Assembly (NCBI GenBank): GCA_020853395.1 | Contig: JADYYY010000002.1 | Location: 424,930-488,929, forward strand | Length of the DNA stretch: 64,000 bases | Direction: 5' to 3' | Origin: Acidobacteriota bacterium | Lineage (GTDB): Bacteria; Acidobacteriota; Vicinamibacteria; Vicinamibacterales; SCN-69-37 | Shown here: positions 46,870 through 56,062 of the stretch, piece after piece | Numbering within the stretch: the first letter of the stretch is position 1 | Layout: each line of letters begins with the position of its first letter | Program-made: the position numbers and the translations under genes | The notes under the pieces: generated by a model | Databases searched by the model: none | Told to the model about the DNA's origin: nothing | What the model saw: the letters and a program-made list of their open reading frames with translations, nothing else

Positions 46870-48693
46870 ATGTCCCTCACCCTCCTCGACTGGATCATCG
46901 TCGCGGCCTCGCTGCTGCTCTGTTTCGTGCCGGCGCTCTTCTTCGGCAAGCGGGCGGGCGAGAGCACGTCGGAGTTCTTTGCGTCGGGACGCGCCGTGCC
47001 GTGGTGGCTCGGCGGCCTCTCGATGGTGGCCACGACGTTCAGCAGCGACACGCCCAACCTCGTGACGGACATCGTGCGGCGCAACGGCGTCGCCGGCAAC
47101 TGGGTGTGGTGGGCCTTCACGCTGACCGGCGTCGCGACCGTCTTCTTCTACGCCCGGCTCTGGCGCCGATCGGGCGTGCTGACGGACCTCGAGTTCTACG
47201 AGCTGCGGTACTCGGGGACGGCCGCCTCGGTCGTGCGAGGGTTCCGCGCGGTCTATCTCGGGCTGATCTTCAACTGCATCATCATGGCGACGGTCAACCT
47301 CGCCGCCGTGAAGATCGCGGGGATCCTCTTCGGGCTGGAGCGGTGGCAGACGCTGCTGATGGGCGGGCTGCTCAACGTGGCGTTCGCGACCGTCTCGGGT
47401 CTCTGGGGCGTGCTCGTCATCGACATGATCCAGTTCTTCATCAAGATGTCGGCCGTCACGGCGGCGGCGTACTTCGCCGTCACGGCGCCGCAGGTCGGCG
47501 GCCTCGACGCGCTCGTCGCGAAGGTGTCGGCGCTCCACGGCCCCGGCGGCGTGAGCTACCTGAACTTCCTGCCGGACTTCCGCAGCTCGTGGGACATGGC
47601 GGTCGCGGTCTTCATCATGCCGGTCGCCGTGCAGTGGTGGGCGGTCTGGTACCCCGGCGCGGAGCCGGGCGGCGGCAGCTACATCGCGCAGCGCATGCTC
47701 GCCTCGAAGTCCGAGAAGGACTCGCTCGGCGCGGTGCTCTTCTTCAACATCGCGCACTACGTGCTCCGCCCGTGGCCGTGGATCCTCGTGGCGCTGGCGT
47801 CGCTCATCGTGTACCCCGAGCTGTCCGACATCCAGCGTGCGTTTCCGAACCTCGATCCGAGCCTGCTCGGCCACGACATCGCCTACCCGGCGATGCTGGT
47901 GTTCCTGCCCACCGGCTTCATCGGGCTGATGGTCGGCGGCCTCATCGCGGCCAACTCGTCGACGATCCTCACGCACCTCAACTGGGGCGCGTCGTACCTC
48001 GTGCACGACTTCTACCGGCGGTTCATCCGCCGCGACGCGACCGAGCAGCACTACGTGCAGATGGGGCGCCTCGCCACCGTGCTGCTGTTCGTCGCCTCGT
48101 CCGGCATGGTGTACCTGATGGAGTCCGCCAAGGACGCGTTCGACGTGATCCTCCAGATCGGCGCCGGCACCGGGCTGCTGTACCTCGTCCGCTGGTTCTG
48201 GTGGCGGGTCAACGCCTGGTGCGAGGTCGTCGCCATGGTGAGCTCGCTGCTCGTGTCGGTGCTCCTGCTCGTGCTGAGCCGGAACGGCGTGGTGTTCAGC
48301 ACGCACGTCGCCCTGCTCGTGACGATCGCCGCGACGACGATCTGCTGGGTCGCGGCCGCCTATCTCGCTCCGGCAACCGACCGCCAGGTGTTGATCGCGT
48401 TCTATCGGAAGGTGCGGCCAGCCGGCGCGGGCTGGCAGCCGATCCGCCGGGCAGCCGGCATCGCGCCGAACGATCCGGCCGATCGGGTCGCGCGCGGCAA
48501 CGTGCCGCAAGCGCTCCTCGGCTGGGTCGTGGGCTGCACGTCGATCTGGTCGGCGCTCTTCACGGTGGGCAGTATCCTGTACGGCCGGACGCTCCAGGCG
48601 TGGCTGCTGGGCGCGGTGTTCACGCTCTCGACGGCGATGCTCATCCGCATCGTGAGCGATCTGTGGGGCGGTGAGGCGGAGGCCTCGCGCTGA
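46870..48693 (+). CDS. Sodium:solute symporter (SSS family)
   Basis: A 607-residue membrane protein with about 14 helices of the SSS/SLC5 fold. Recognisable: F-F-A-S-G-R-A-V-P-W-W-L-G-G-L-S-M-V-A-T-T-F-S-S-D-T for helix 1, Y-E-L-R-Y-S-G near 105 and N-S-S-T-I-L-T-H-L-N-W-G-A-S-Y-L-V-H-D-F-Y-R-R-F at about 360-385. Related acidobacterial and bacteroidete transporters carry sugars, sialic acids or other organic solutes. Divergent from the cytochrome operon; 3' end passes within 13 bp of the quinone reductase start. Confidence 0.92.
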   Translation: MSLTLLDWIIVAASLLLCFVPALFFGKRAGESTSEFFASGRAVPWWLGGLSMVATTFSSDTPNLVTDIVRRNGVAGNWVWWAFTLTGVATVFFYARLWRRSGVLTDLEFYELRYSGTAASVVRGFRAVYLGLIFNCIIMATVNLAAVKIAGILFGLERWQTLLMGGLLNVAFATVSGLWGVLVIDMIQFFIKMSAVTAAAYFAVTAPQVGGLDALVAKVSALHGPGGVSYLNFLPDFRSSWDMAVAVFIMPVAVQWWAVWYPGAEPGGGSYIAQRMLASKSEKDSLGAVLFFNIAHYVLRPWPWILVALASLIVYPELSDIQRAFPNLDPSLLGHDIAYPAMLVFLPTGFIGLMVGGLIAANSSTILTHLNWGASYLVHDFYRRFIRRDATEQHYVQMGRLATVLLFVASSGMVYLMESAKDAFDVILQIGAGTGLLYLVRWFWWRVNAWCEVVAMVSSLLVSVLLLVLSRNGVVFSTHVALLVTIAATTICWVAAAYLAPATDRQVLIAFYRKVRPAGAGWQPIRRAAGIAPNDPADRVARGNVPQALLGWVVGCTSIWSALFTVGSILYGRTLQAWLLGAVFTLSTAMLIRIVSDLWGGEAEASR

Positions 48694-48706
48694 CGAGGAG
48701 GCGAAG

Positions 48707-49681
48707 ATGAAACGGCTGGTCGTCGTCGAGCCCGGCGGTCCCGAGCGCATCGTCCTCGACGAGGCGCCGGTCCCGGTGCCCGGTCCCAAGGATGCGCTCG
48801 TCGCCATCCACGTGAGCGGCGTGAACTTCATCGACGTCTACTTCCGCACCGGTCTGTACGCGAGCGACCGGCCGATCGTGCTCGGCAGCGAAGGGGCTGG
48901 GGTGGTCGAGCGCGTCGGCGACGAGGTCACCGAGGTGGAGCCCGGCGACCGCGTCGTGTTCGCCATGCACCGCGGATCGCACGCCGAGTACGTGGCCGTG
49001 CCGTCCCGGCTGCTGGCGAAGATCCCGGACGACGTGGATTTCAGGACGGCCGGCGCGGCGATGCTGCAGGGCACGACCGCGCACTACCTCACGCACTCGA
49101 CGTTCCCGCTGCAAGCCGGACAGACCTGCCTCGTGCACGCGGCGGCGGGCGGCGCCGGCGGCCTGGTCGTGCAGATGGCCAAGGGCCGGGGCGCGCGGGT
49201 GATCGGTACGGCCGGCACGGACGCCAAGGTGACCGAGGTGCGCGCGCTCGGCGCGGACCATGCCATCAACTACGCGACGGAGGACTTCGAGGACGAGGTG
49301 CGCACGATCACGGGCGGGCACGGCGTCGACGTCGTCTACGACTCGGTGGGTCGCGCGACCTTCGACAAGGGGCTGAAGGTGATCCGCCCGCGCGGCATGA
49401 TGGTGCTGTTCGGCCAGTCGAGCGGCCCGGTGGAGCCCATGAGCCCGACGGTCCTGAACACGCGCGGCTCGCTCTTCCTGACGCGCCCGAACCTCGCCCA
49501 CTACGTGGCGACGCACGACGAGCTGACGTGGCGCGTCAACGACGTCATGCGCCAGATCGCCAGCGGCCAGGTGACGATCCGGATCGGCGGCGAGTACTCG
49601 TTGGACGAGGCGGCCGGCGCCTACCGCGATCTCGAGGGACGCAAGACCACCGGCAAGCTCGTGCTGAAGGTTCGCTCGTGA
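48707..49681 (+). CDS. NADPH:quinone oxidoreductase (zinc-independent MDR family)
   Basis: A 324-residue enzyme; ATG 48707 follows GAGGAGG. MDR fold with V-N-F-I-D-V-Y-F-R-T-G-L-Y, P-I-V-L-G-S-E-G-A-G-V-V, Q-G-T-T-A-H-Y-L and H-A-A-A-G-G-A-G-G-L-V-V-Q as NADPH site. It reduces quinones with NADPH, protecting from one-electron reduction. GTGA overlap with the next gene indicates coupling to the hydratase-like enzyme. Confidence 0.93.
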   Translation: MKRLVVVEPGGPERIVLDEAPVPVPGPKDALVAIHVSGVNFIDVYFRTGLYASDRPIVLGSEGAGVVERVGDEVTEVEPGDRVVFAMHRGSHAEYVAVPSRLLAKIPDDVDFRTAGAAMLQGTTAHYLTHSTFPLQAGQTCLVHAAAGGAGGLVVQMAKGRGARVIGTAGTDAKVTEVRALGADHAINYATEDFEDEVRTITGGHGVDVVYDSVGRATFDKGLKVIRPRGMMVLFGQSSGPVEPMSPTVLNTRGSLFLTRPNLAHYVATHDELTWRVNDVMRQIASGQVTIRIGGEYSLDEAAGAYRDLEGRKTTGKLVLKVRS

Positions 49682-50460
49682 CGCGTGCGGCGGAGGCCGC
49701 GGCGATCCTCTGGGATCACTGGCGGCGCGGCGCGCGGATCGACGCGCTGCCGGCGTCGTGCCGGCCGGCGACGAGAGCCGAGGGCTACGCCGTGCAGGCC
49801 GAAATCGGACGGCTGACCGGCTTCGTTGCTGCCGGCTGGAAGATCGCCGCCACGAGTCTGGCCGGCCAACAGCACATCAACGTGGATGGCCCGCTGGCGG
49901 GGCGGCTCTACGCCGATCGTCGCCTCACCTCCGGCACGCCCGTCTCGCTCGCCGGCAACGTGATGAACGTCGCCGAACCCGAGTTCGCCTTCCGGATCGC
50001 CGCGGCGCTGCCGCGCCGCGCATCGGCCTACACGGTCGACGAAGTGCTCGCGGCGACGGCGAGCCTGCATCCCGCGATCGAAGTGCCCGACTCGCGCTAC
50101 GTGGACTTCACGGCGGTCGGCGCCGCGCAGCTCATCGCCGACACCGCCTGCGCCTGCTGGTTCCTGATCGGCCACGCCGCCCCCGCGAGCTGGCGCGACG
50201 TCGATCTCGCGCGGCACGCGGTTCACGCCTACAGGAACGGCGAACCCGCTGGCGACGGCGGCGGATTCAACGTGCTCGGCGATCCGCGGGTCGCGCTCGC
50301 CTGGCTGGCCAACGAGCTGGCGCAGTACGGACCCGGCCTGCAACCCGGTGACGTCGTGATCACCGGCACGTGCGTGAAGCCCGTGGCGGTGATGCCCGGA
50401 GATACCGTCGCGATGGACTTCGGCGCGCTCGGCTCGATCGCCGCGAGCTTCGTCTCATGA
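49678..50460 (+). CDS. 2-keto-4-pentenoate hydratase-like (FAH superfamily) enzyme
   Basis: A 260-residue enzyme starting at GTG 49678. C-terminal fumarylacetoacetase-like fold: G-W-K-I-A-A-T, E-P-E-F-A-F-R-I metal-binding motif, H-P-A-I-E-V-P-D-S-R-Y, L-Q-P-G-D-V-V-I-T-G-T-C. Members hydrate 2-hydroxypenta-2,4-dienoates in aromatic ring cleavage or decarboxylate 4-oxalocrotonate. No other meta-cleavage genes are near; with the quinone reductase it may act on aromatic breakdown products. Confidence 0.88.
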   Translation: MTRAAEAAAILWDHWRRGARIDALPASCRPATRAEGYAVQAEIGRLTGFVAAGWKIAATSLAGQQHINVDGPLAGRLYADRRLTSGTPVSLAGNVMNVAEPEFAFRIAAALPRRASAYTVDEVLAATASLHPAIEVPDSRYVDFTAVGAAQLIADTACACWFLIGHAAPASWRDVDLARHAVHAYRNGEPAGDGGGFNVLGDPRVALAWLANELAQYGPGLQPGDVVITGTCVKPVAVMPGDTVAMDFGALGSIAASFVS

Positions 50461-50605
50461 CGGCCCAGAAACGCGAGCGCAGGACAGGTCGCGCCTTGCG
50501 TGGGAGCCTTTTCACCGTCGCACTGGCGGTCCTGCGGCTGTCGCTCGAGCAGACACGTCCCGCCCTCTGACCCGCGGGCGCCGCGCGGCGTAGAATCGAA
50601 CTCAC

Positions 50606-50642
50606 CGCGCCGCCCTGATCTCGTTTCGAGATCGACGGCGCG
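50606..50642. promoter_or_regulatory. Long hairpin upstream of 50655
   Basis: Outer arms CGCGCCG/CGGCGCG (50606-50612, 50636-50642) and a perfect inner stem GATCTCG-TTT-CGAGATC (50617-50633). It has no T tract and ends 12 bp before the ATG at 50655, so it could be a 5'-UTR structure or a palindromic operator. Confidence 0.4.
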
Positions 50643-50654
50643 ACATGGCAAATC

Positions 50655-51401
50655 ATGAGGCCGGAATCCAACATCCTCGTGGCCCTGCTGCTCGGGATCC
50701 TGGCGTTCGCCAGCCCGGCGCGCGCCCAGCAGCCCGCGCCGCGCCCGACGCCGAACCTCGCGCAGTGGCGGGCGTACCACGAGCGGCTGGTGGACGTCGC
50801 GAGCCAGCTCGCGCCGCAGTCCTCGCTCGTCGACCTGCTCCAGCCGATGCTCGCCCTCGCCGAAACCCGCGGACGGACGGGCGACGCTGCCGAAGAATCG
50901 CGCAGCGTGCTCCTCGCCGTGGCGTTCTACGTGAACGGGTGGCCAATCAGCGCGGTCGTCCCCGAAGCGCGTGCCTGGCCCAGCCCCGCCCGGCGCACCA
51001 TCGTCCTTCGCGGGCGCGGCGATCTGGCCCAGCACTTCACCGTGTCGGCGTTGATCGCCGCGATGGCGGGCGAGCCGCTCGCCGCGATGATCGGCCTCTA
51101 CAAGGAACTGCGCGATGCGCGCGGCGGCAGCGGCTTCTCGTTCTCGGATCTGGCGGCCGATCGGGCGGGCACGATCTTCGGGCAGGTCGCCGGCACGTCG
51201 GACGAGTCGGCGCACCAGCTGCACCGGAAAGTCGCCGCGGGGCTGACCGAAGACGCCATGATGCCCGCGATCGCGGGCCTGCCGGACAATCTGTCCGAAG
51301 CCGAGCTCACGCGCAGGTTCGGCGGCGTCGGCGGCGCGGCGTACAACACGCTCGTCGCCGAGATCGACGCTCGAGTCGGACGTCTGCCGCTATTTCGCTG
51401 A
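50655..51401 (+). CDS. Exported hypothetical protein
   Basis: A 248-residue protein with a signal peptide (1-24, A-R-A-Q), a proline-rich stretch, then a mainly helical domain. Conserved-looking parts: F-Y-V-N-G-W, Q-H-F-T-V-S-A-L-I-A-A, L-Y-K-E-L-R-D-A and G-F-S-F-S-D-L-A-A-D-R-A-G-T, which together suggest a real family, but I cannot name it. Its 3' end overlaps the convergent PLP-enzyme gene by 12 bp. A long hairpin precedes the start. Confidence 0.72.
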   Translation: MRPESNILVALLLGILAFASPARAQQPAPRPTPNLAQWRAYHERLVDVASQLAPQSSLVDLLQPMLALAETRGRTGDAAEESRSVLLAVAFYVNGWPISAVVPEARAWPSPARRTIVLRGRGDLAQHFTVSALIAAMAGEPLAAMIGLYKELRDARGGSGFSFSDLAADRAGTIFGQVAGTSDESAHQLHRKVAAGLTEDAMMPAIAGLPDNLSEAELTRRFGGVGGAAYNTLVAEIDARVGRLPLFR

Positions 51402-52559
51402 GGGGCGCAGGGCCTGATCGAGGTCCTCGATCAGATCCTCGGTCGCCTCGAGCCCGACCGACATCCGGATCAGCCGATCGCTGATGCCGAGACGCTCGCG
51501 ATCGGCTCGCGCCATGCCAAGATGTGAGGTGGCCGCCGGCCGAGTCACCAGCGTCTCGGGACCTCCGAGGCTCGGCGCCACCACCGGGATGCGCGTCCGC
51601 CGCATGAACGCCTCGGCATCCTCGGCGCCACCGTGCACCTCGAAGCTCATCATGCCGCCGAAACCGTCGAACAGCGCCCGCGCGCGTGCGTGATCGGGAT
51701 GCGTCGGCAATCCGGGGTAGTGGACGGCCGCGACCGCCGGATGCGATGCCAGGAACTCCGCGATCGCCTGCGCGCTCCGGTTCTGGTGCGCGACGCGCAC
51801 CGCCAGCGTCTTGAGGCCGCGATGCAGGAGAAACGCCGCGTGCGGATCGAGTGAGCCGCCGAGATGGTTCAGCTTGCGGCGAACGGCGGCCACGAGCTCC
51901 GCTCTCCCGATGCACGCGCCGGCGACGATGTCGGAGTGGCCGTTGAGGTACTTCGTCGCGCTGTGCAGCGAGAGATCGAACCCGTGCTCGACCGGCCTGA
52001 AGTTCACGGGGCTGGCGAACGTGTTGTCCACGATCGACACCAGGTGGCGCGCCCTCGCGAAAGCCACGGCCGCCTCGAGATCGGCGACCTCCATCAGCGG
52101 ATTGGAAATCGTCTCGAGGTAGATCGCCTTCGTGCCGGGCCGGAGCGAGGCGCCCCAGCTCGCCGGATCGGCGGGATCGATGAAATCGAAGGTGATGCCG
52201 AACGCGGGCAGGTCCTTGGTGAGCAGATCGTGCGTGCCGCCGTAGAGGCAGTCCTGCACGAGCAGGTGATCGCCGGCTCGGAGCAGCGCCAGCAGCGTCG
52301 TGGAGATCGCCGCCATGCCGCTTGCGGTCACGAGCGCGCTCTCGGCGTTCTCGAGCGCGGCGAGCTTCCGCTGCAGCACGAGATGGTTCGGCGAGTTGCT
52401 CAGCCGCAGGTAGCGGATGTCGTCGTAGCGCTCGGCCTGATCGCCCGTCTCGAACATCGCGGTCTGGAAGATCGGCAGGACCACGGCGCCGTCCACGCGA
52501 GGATCGGGTTCTCCGGCGTGGATGAGCTTCGTTTCGAGACGACCCGACGGCTTCGACAT
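51390..52559 (-). CDS. Trans-sulfuration PLP enzyme (cystathionine gamma-lyase/synthase or methionine gamma-lyase type)
   Basis: A 389-residue fold-type I PLP enzyme of the Cys/Met metabolism family. T-K-L-I-H-A-G-E opens it; A-S-G-M-A-A-I, Y-G-G-T-H-D-L, V-D-N-T-F-A-S-P, S-A-T-K-Y-L-N-G-H-S-D with the PLP Lys, and S-L-G-G-P-E-T-L-V-T-R-P follow. The usual R/Y-Y-S/T-R-x-x-N-P-T near 50 reads R-Y-L-R-L-S-N-S-P-N, a variation seen in lyase-like members. The exact reaction cannot be assigned from sequence alone. GTG/ATG ambiguity is minor; start at 52559 is standard. Confidence 0.88.
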   Translation of the reverse strand: MSKPSGRLETKLIHAGEPDPRVDGAVVLPIFQTAMFETGDQAERYDDIRYLRLSNSPNHLVLQRKLAALENAESALVTASGMAAISTTLLALLRAGDHLLVQDCLYGGTHDLLTKDLPAFGITFDFIDPADPASWGASLRPGTKAIYLETISNPLMEVADLEAAVAFARARHLVSIVDNTFASPVNFRPVEHGFDLSLHSATKYLNGHSDIVAGACIGRAELVAAVRRKLNHLGGSLDPHAAFLLHRGLKTLAVRVAHQNRSAQAIAEFLASHPAVAAVHYPGLPTHPDHARARALFDGFGGMMSFEVHGGAEDAEAFMRRTRIPVVAPSLGGPETLVTRPAATSHLGMARADRERLGISDRLIRMSVGLEATEDLIEDLDQALRPSAK

Positions 52560-52568
52560 GCCGTGATC

Positions 52569-54011
52569 TTACTTCGTCACCTCGAAGCCCTTCCGGTACG
52601 GCCGCGTGAGCAGCGCGTCGGCCTCGCGATCGTTCACGAACCGCTCGGCCCTTCCGTCGAAGGCGACCTGGCGCCCCAACCGGTACGAGATGTTCGCGAG
52701 CAGCGGCAGGCACGAGGACAGGTGCCCCTCCGTGATGTCGCAGGTCAGCACCTTCCGATCGTTGGCGCGGATCGCGTCCACGAAGTTCTGGTAGTGCGGG
52801 TTCTCCGGGCCGCCGGGCCCCGGACCGTTCGGGTTCTCGGTGCCGGGCCCCATCTCGTTCTTGGGACCGAAATACGACTGCCACTTCCGCCCGGACTCGT
52901 CGATCCAGAGCCATCCCTTCGCGCCGTAGAACAGCACGCCGATCCGCACGCCGCCCTCGTCGTTGGTGAACTCACCACGCGTGGCGAACTCGATCATCCG
53001 CCCGTCGGCGTACTCGAACATCGCGGTTTCGGTGTCGGGCGTCTCCTGCGAGGCTTCCGGTCCGTAGTAGCCGCCGTACGATCGAACGCGCACCGGATGT
53101 TCGGCGATGCCGAGGCCCCAGCGCGCGATGTCGAACTGGTGCGGCCCCTGGTTGCCGGTGTCGCCGTTGCCGTAATCCCAATGCCAATGCCAGTTGTAGT
53201 GGAAGCGGTTCCGGTTGAACGGGCGCGCCGGCGCCGGGCCGAGCCACAGGTCGTAGTCGACCTTCGAGAGGTACGCCGCGTCGTACGTCGGCTCGTAGGT
53301 CGTGGACGTGGTCGTCAACGCGAACTTCTCGCCCGGGGCCATCGGCCCGTCGGGATACTTGCCGATCGGCGCGCGCGGCTTGAAGCACAGACCGCGGGCG
53401 AGGTACAGCGTGCCGAGGCCGCCCTCGTGCAGGAACCTGATCGCCTCGCGGACGGCGGGCCGGCTCCGGTTCATCAGCCCGACCTGGACGATCTTCTTCG
53501 TCCGCGCGGCCTCCTCGACCATCCGCCGGCCCTCCCAGATCGTGTGCGACGAGGGCTTCTCGACGAAGACGTGCTTGCCGGCGTCGAGCGCCCAGAGGGT
53601 CGCGAGCGCGTGCCAGTGATTCGGCGTGGCGACGATGACGGCGTCGACGTCCTTGTCGTCGAGCACGCGGCGAAGGTCCTGCGTGAACCCCGGCTTGAAC
53701 GACGGCACGTCCTTCAGTTGCGCGTCGTTCACGCGCGACGGCGCGAGGTTGGCGTCGATGTCGCAGAGCGTCTTGATCTCGACGTTCGACAGGCGCGCGA
53801 AGCCGCGCTTGACGCTGTTCCCCTGGCCGCGCACGCCGATGCTCGCCAGCACCACCCGGTCGTTGGCGCCGAGCACCCGCGACAACGGTGACGCGCGGAC
53901 GACGCGCGGGGCCGTGCCGCTCCCGACGGCGGCAGCGGCCGCCGCCGCACCAAGCCTCGACGCGAATTCCCGGCGCGACATCCGACGCTGCATCGATTTC
54001 CCGTCCGCCAC
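52569..54011 (-). CDS. Gfo/Idh/MocA-family oxidoreductase, Tat-exported
   Basis: A 480-residue protein. GTG 54011 is supported by a GGGGAGG site at 6 bp. Tat signal M-S-R-R-E-F-A-S-R, Ala-rich stretch to about 38. Nucleotide-binding region V-L-A-S-I-G-V-R-G-Q-G, then A-T-P-N-H-W-H-A and V-E-K-P-S-S-H-T-I-W-E, the family's E-K-P motif. W-H-W-H-W-D-Y-G-N-G-D-T-G-N-Q-G-P-H-Q is the signature of the exported subgroup common in Acidobacteriota and Planctomycetes, possibly glycosidase-like or sugar-oxidising. Follows the PLP enzyme gene on the same strand (9 bp). Confidence 0.9.
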   Translation of the reverse strand: MADGKSMQRRMSRREFASRLGAAAAAAAVGSGTAPRVVRASPLSRVLGANDRVVLASIGVRGQGNSVKRGFARLSNVEIKTLCDIDANLAPSRVNDAQLKDVPSFKPGFTQDLRRVLDDKDVDAVIVATPNHWHALATLWALDAGKHVFVEKPSSHTIWEGRRMVEEAARTKKIVQVGLMNRSRPAVREAIRFLHEGGLGTLYLARGLCFKPRAPIGKYPDGPMAPGEKFALTTTSTTYEPTYDAAYLSKVDYDLWLGPAPARPFNRNRFHYNWHWHWDYGNGDTGNQGPHQFDIARWGLGIAEHPVRVRSYGGYYGPEASQETPDTETAMFEYADGRMIEFATRGEFTNDEGGVRIGVLFYGAKGWLWIDESGRKWQSYFGPKNEMGPGTENPNGPGPGGPENPHYQNFVDAIRANDRKVLTCDITEGHLSSCLPLLANISYRLGRQVAFDGRAERFVNDREADALLTRPYRKGFEVTK

Positions 54012-54191
54012 GGCGCACCTCCCCAGAGATCGCGGCATGGTACATCGGGTCGAGGCGGTCCCGAGCCGAGAGTCGCGGGGGCCCCGCGTTCGCGCTCGCG
54101 CCACGATTCGCGGCCTCACCCCCCATCGCTCACGACGCAGACCTGCAGTTTCGGCTCGCCGAACCGCAGGTCCCGCTCGCTGATTCCGAGC

Positions 54192-55160
54192 TCAGGACCG
54201 TCTCAGTTCCATCGGTTCGGCGGCCGGACGTTCGATCTGGATCGTCACGTGGTTGATGGCGAAGCGGTCTTTGATCATCGCCGTCGCGTCGGCCAGCACT
54301 GCCCCTTCCTTGGCGCCGGGCTGCAGCACGAGGTGGACGGTGAGCGCCGTCTCGGTCGTGCTCAAGGCCCAGATGTGCAGGTCGTGCGTACCGGCAACGC
54401 CCGGCACCCGCGTCAACTGGTTGTGGACGGCCCGCACGTCGATGCCTCGCGGTGCGGCGTGCAGCGCGAGGTTCAGCGAGTCGCGGAGCATCCCTCGCGT
54501 ACCGTGGACGATGATCGCGACGATGAGGAGGGTGACGAGCGGATCGATCCAGCCGGCGCCCGTGAACCGGATGGCGATCCCGGCGATCACGACGCCTGCC
54601 GAGACGCCGGCGTCCGCCAGCAGATGGGCGTACGCCGCGCCGACGTTCAGATCCTGGTGCCGCCCCTTCAGGAACGGCAGCGCGCTCGCGCCGTTGACCA
54701 GCACGCCGACGCTCGCGACCAGGATGACGAGCGTGGTGTCGACGGCCACCGGATCGCCGAACCGCGTAATCGCCTCCCATCCGAGCGCCCCCATCGTCAA
54801 GAGGAGCAGCACGGCGTTGGTCAGCGCGGCGAGAATCGACGCGCTGCGCAGGCCATACGTGTGGGTGACGGTGGGACCGCGCTTCTCGAGCCGCCTCGCC
54901 CACCAGGCGAGGCCGAGGCTCAGGACATCGGAGAGATTGTGGCCGGCATCCGCGACGAGCGCGAGCGAGTTCGCCAGCAGGCCGAAGGCGACCTGCGCGA
55001 CGACGAACGCCAGGTTGAGGCCGACGCCGAAGGCGAAGGCGCGGTCGAGATCCCCACGAGCGGAGCCGTGCGGGTGGTGGTGGTGGCCGTGTCCATGGTG
55101 ATGCGACGCCGCGAACGCCACGACGGCACAGACCTGGACGACGGTCATGAGCGTCCTCAT
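54192..55160 (-). CDS. Cation diffusion facilitator (CzcD-like)
   Basis: A 322-residue metal/proton antiporter. The N-terminus carries a His-rich segment (H-H-H-G-H-G-H-H-H-H-P-H). Six membrane helices (about 45-210); metal sites at L-V-A-D-A-G-H-N-L-S-D-V in helix 2 and H-L-L-A-D-A-G-V-S in helix 5 (H-x3-D), consistent with Zn2+ (possibly Co2+). A cytosolic C-terminal domain ends it (D-L-H-I-W-A-L-S). ATG at 55160 or 55148. Single gene. Confidence 0.92.
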   Translation of the reverse strand: MRTLMTVVQVCAVVAFAASHHHGHGHHHHPHGSARGDLDRAFAFGVGLNLAFVVAQVAFGLLANSLALVADAGHNLSDVLSLGLAWWARRLEKRGPTVTHTYGLRSASILAALTNAVLLLLTMGALGWEAITRFGDPVAVDTTLVILVASVGVLVNGASALPFLKGRHQDLNVGAAYAHLLADAGVSAGVVIAGIAIRFTGAGWIDPLVTLLIVAIIVHGTRGMLRDSLNLALHAAPRGIDVRAVHNQLTRVPGVAGTHDLHIWALSTTETALTVHLVLQPGAKEGAVLADATAMIKDRFAINHVTIQIERPAAEPMELRRS

Positions 55161-55261
55161 GAACGACTTCGAGCATAGCCGGGTCCTGCGAGGCGGCCAA
55201 GCGACGGCCCTCAGGCGTTCCGGCCGGCCGCAGCGAGCCCGAAACCCTGTAGCCTGAATGG

Positions 55262-56062
55262 ATGGAAGGCCCGTCGATCCATCTCGCCGCCGAACAGCTT
55301 CAGCCGTTCGTCGGCCGGCGGATCGGCGCGGTCTCGGGCAACAGCACGATCGGGATCGAGCGGCTGCGCGGGCGGCGCGTCGCGGACATCTTCGCCTGGG
55401 GCAAACACCTCGTGTTCCAGCTCGACACGTTCGCCCTGCGCGTGCATTTCCTGCTCTGGGGGACGTTCGCGGCAACCGTGAGGGGCGCGTCGGTCACCGG
55501 AGACTACCGGCGTACGGGGCCGCCGCGGCTCGTGCTTGCGTTCCCGAACGGCGAGATCACGATCTGGAGCGCGTCGCTTCGGTACCTCGATCTGCCGCGC
55601 GCCCGCGACGAGTACGACTTCGCGGTGGACGTGCTCTCCGACGCCTGGGATCCCGCGGCGGCGCTCGAGCGCGCGCGGCTGTATCGGGCGAGCGAGATCG
55701 CCGACGTTCTGTTGGACCAGGCCATCTTCGCGGGCGTCGGGAACATCATCAAGAACGAAGTGCTCTTTCGCACGCGGACCAGCCCGTTCGCGCGGGTGGG
55801 CCGTCTCGGCGCGGCGAGGCTTGCCGCCATCGTCGCCGACGCGCGCGTGTTCTCGTTCCGGTTCCTCGAGCTCCGCCGCCAGTTCGCGCTGCGGAGCCAC
55901 CTCGAGATCTACGGCCGCAGCGTCTGCCCATCGTGCGGCGGCAAGGTCTCGCGCGCGGTGCACGGCCAGCGCGCGCGGCGCAGCTTCTTCTGTGTGCGCT
56001 GCCAGCGCGTGCGGCGGCCGCCGTTCGGCCGCTCGCCTAGCGGGCAGGCGACGGCCCGCTGA
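55262..56062 (+). CDS. Fpg/Nei-family DNA glycosylase
   Basis: A 266-residue base-excision enzyme. M-E-G-P-S at the N-terminus: residue 2 is Glu and the nucleophile Pro is shifted by one residue (M-E-G-P against the usual M-P-E-G), as in Nei-like variants of this clade. G-K-H-L-V-F-Q-L is the conserved beta-hairpin Lys. H2TH domain with D-Q-A-I-F-A-G-V-G-N-I-I-K-N-E, and a C-terminal zinc finger C-P-S-C-G and C-V-R-C-Q. It should remove oxidised bases and nick the strand. Its 3' end overlaps the S46 peptidase gene by 26 bp. Confidence 0.87.
   Translation: MEGPSIHLAAEQLQPFVGRRIGAVSGNSTIGIERLRGRRVADIFAWGKHLVFQLDTFALRVHFLLWGTFAATVRGASVTGDYRRTGPPRLVLAFPNGEITIWSASLRYLDLPRARDEYDFAVDVLSDAWDPAAALERARLYRASEIADVLLDQAIFAGVGNIIKNEVLFRTRTSPFARVGRLGAARLAAIVADARVFSFRFLELRRQFALRSHLEIYGRSVCPSCGGKVSRAVHGQRARRSFFCVRCQRVRRPPFGRSPSGQATAR

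Noticed and set aside
44460..48674. A 1404-codon open frame on the plus strand across the cytochrome operon and symporter.
   Set aside because: It is antisense to the haem-protein gene and out of frame with the symporter; Arg/Ala/Val-rich text without motifs, typical of high-GC shadow frames.
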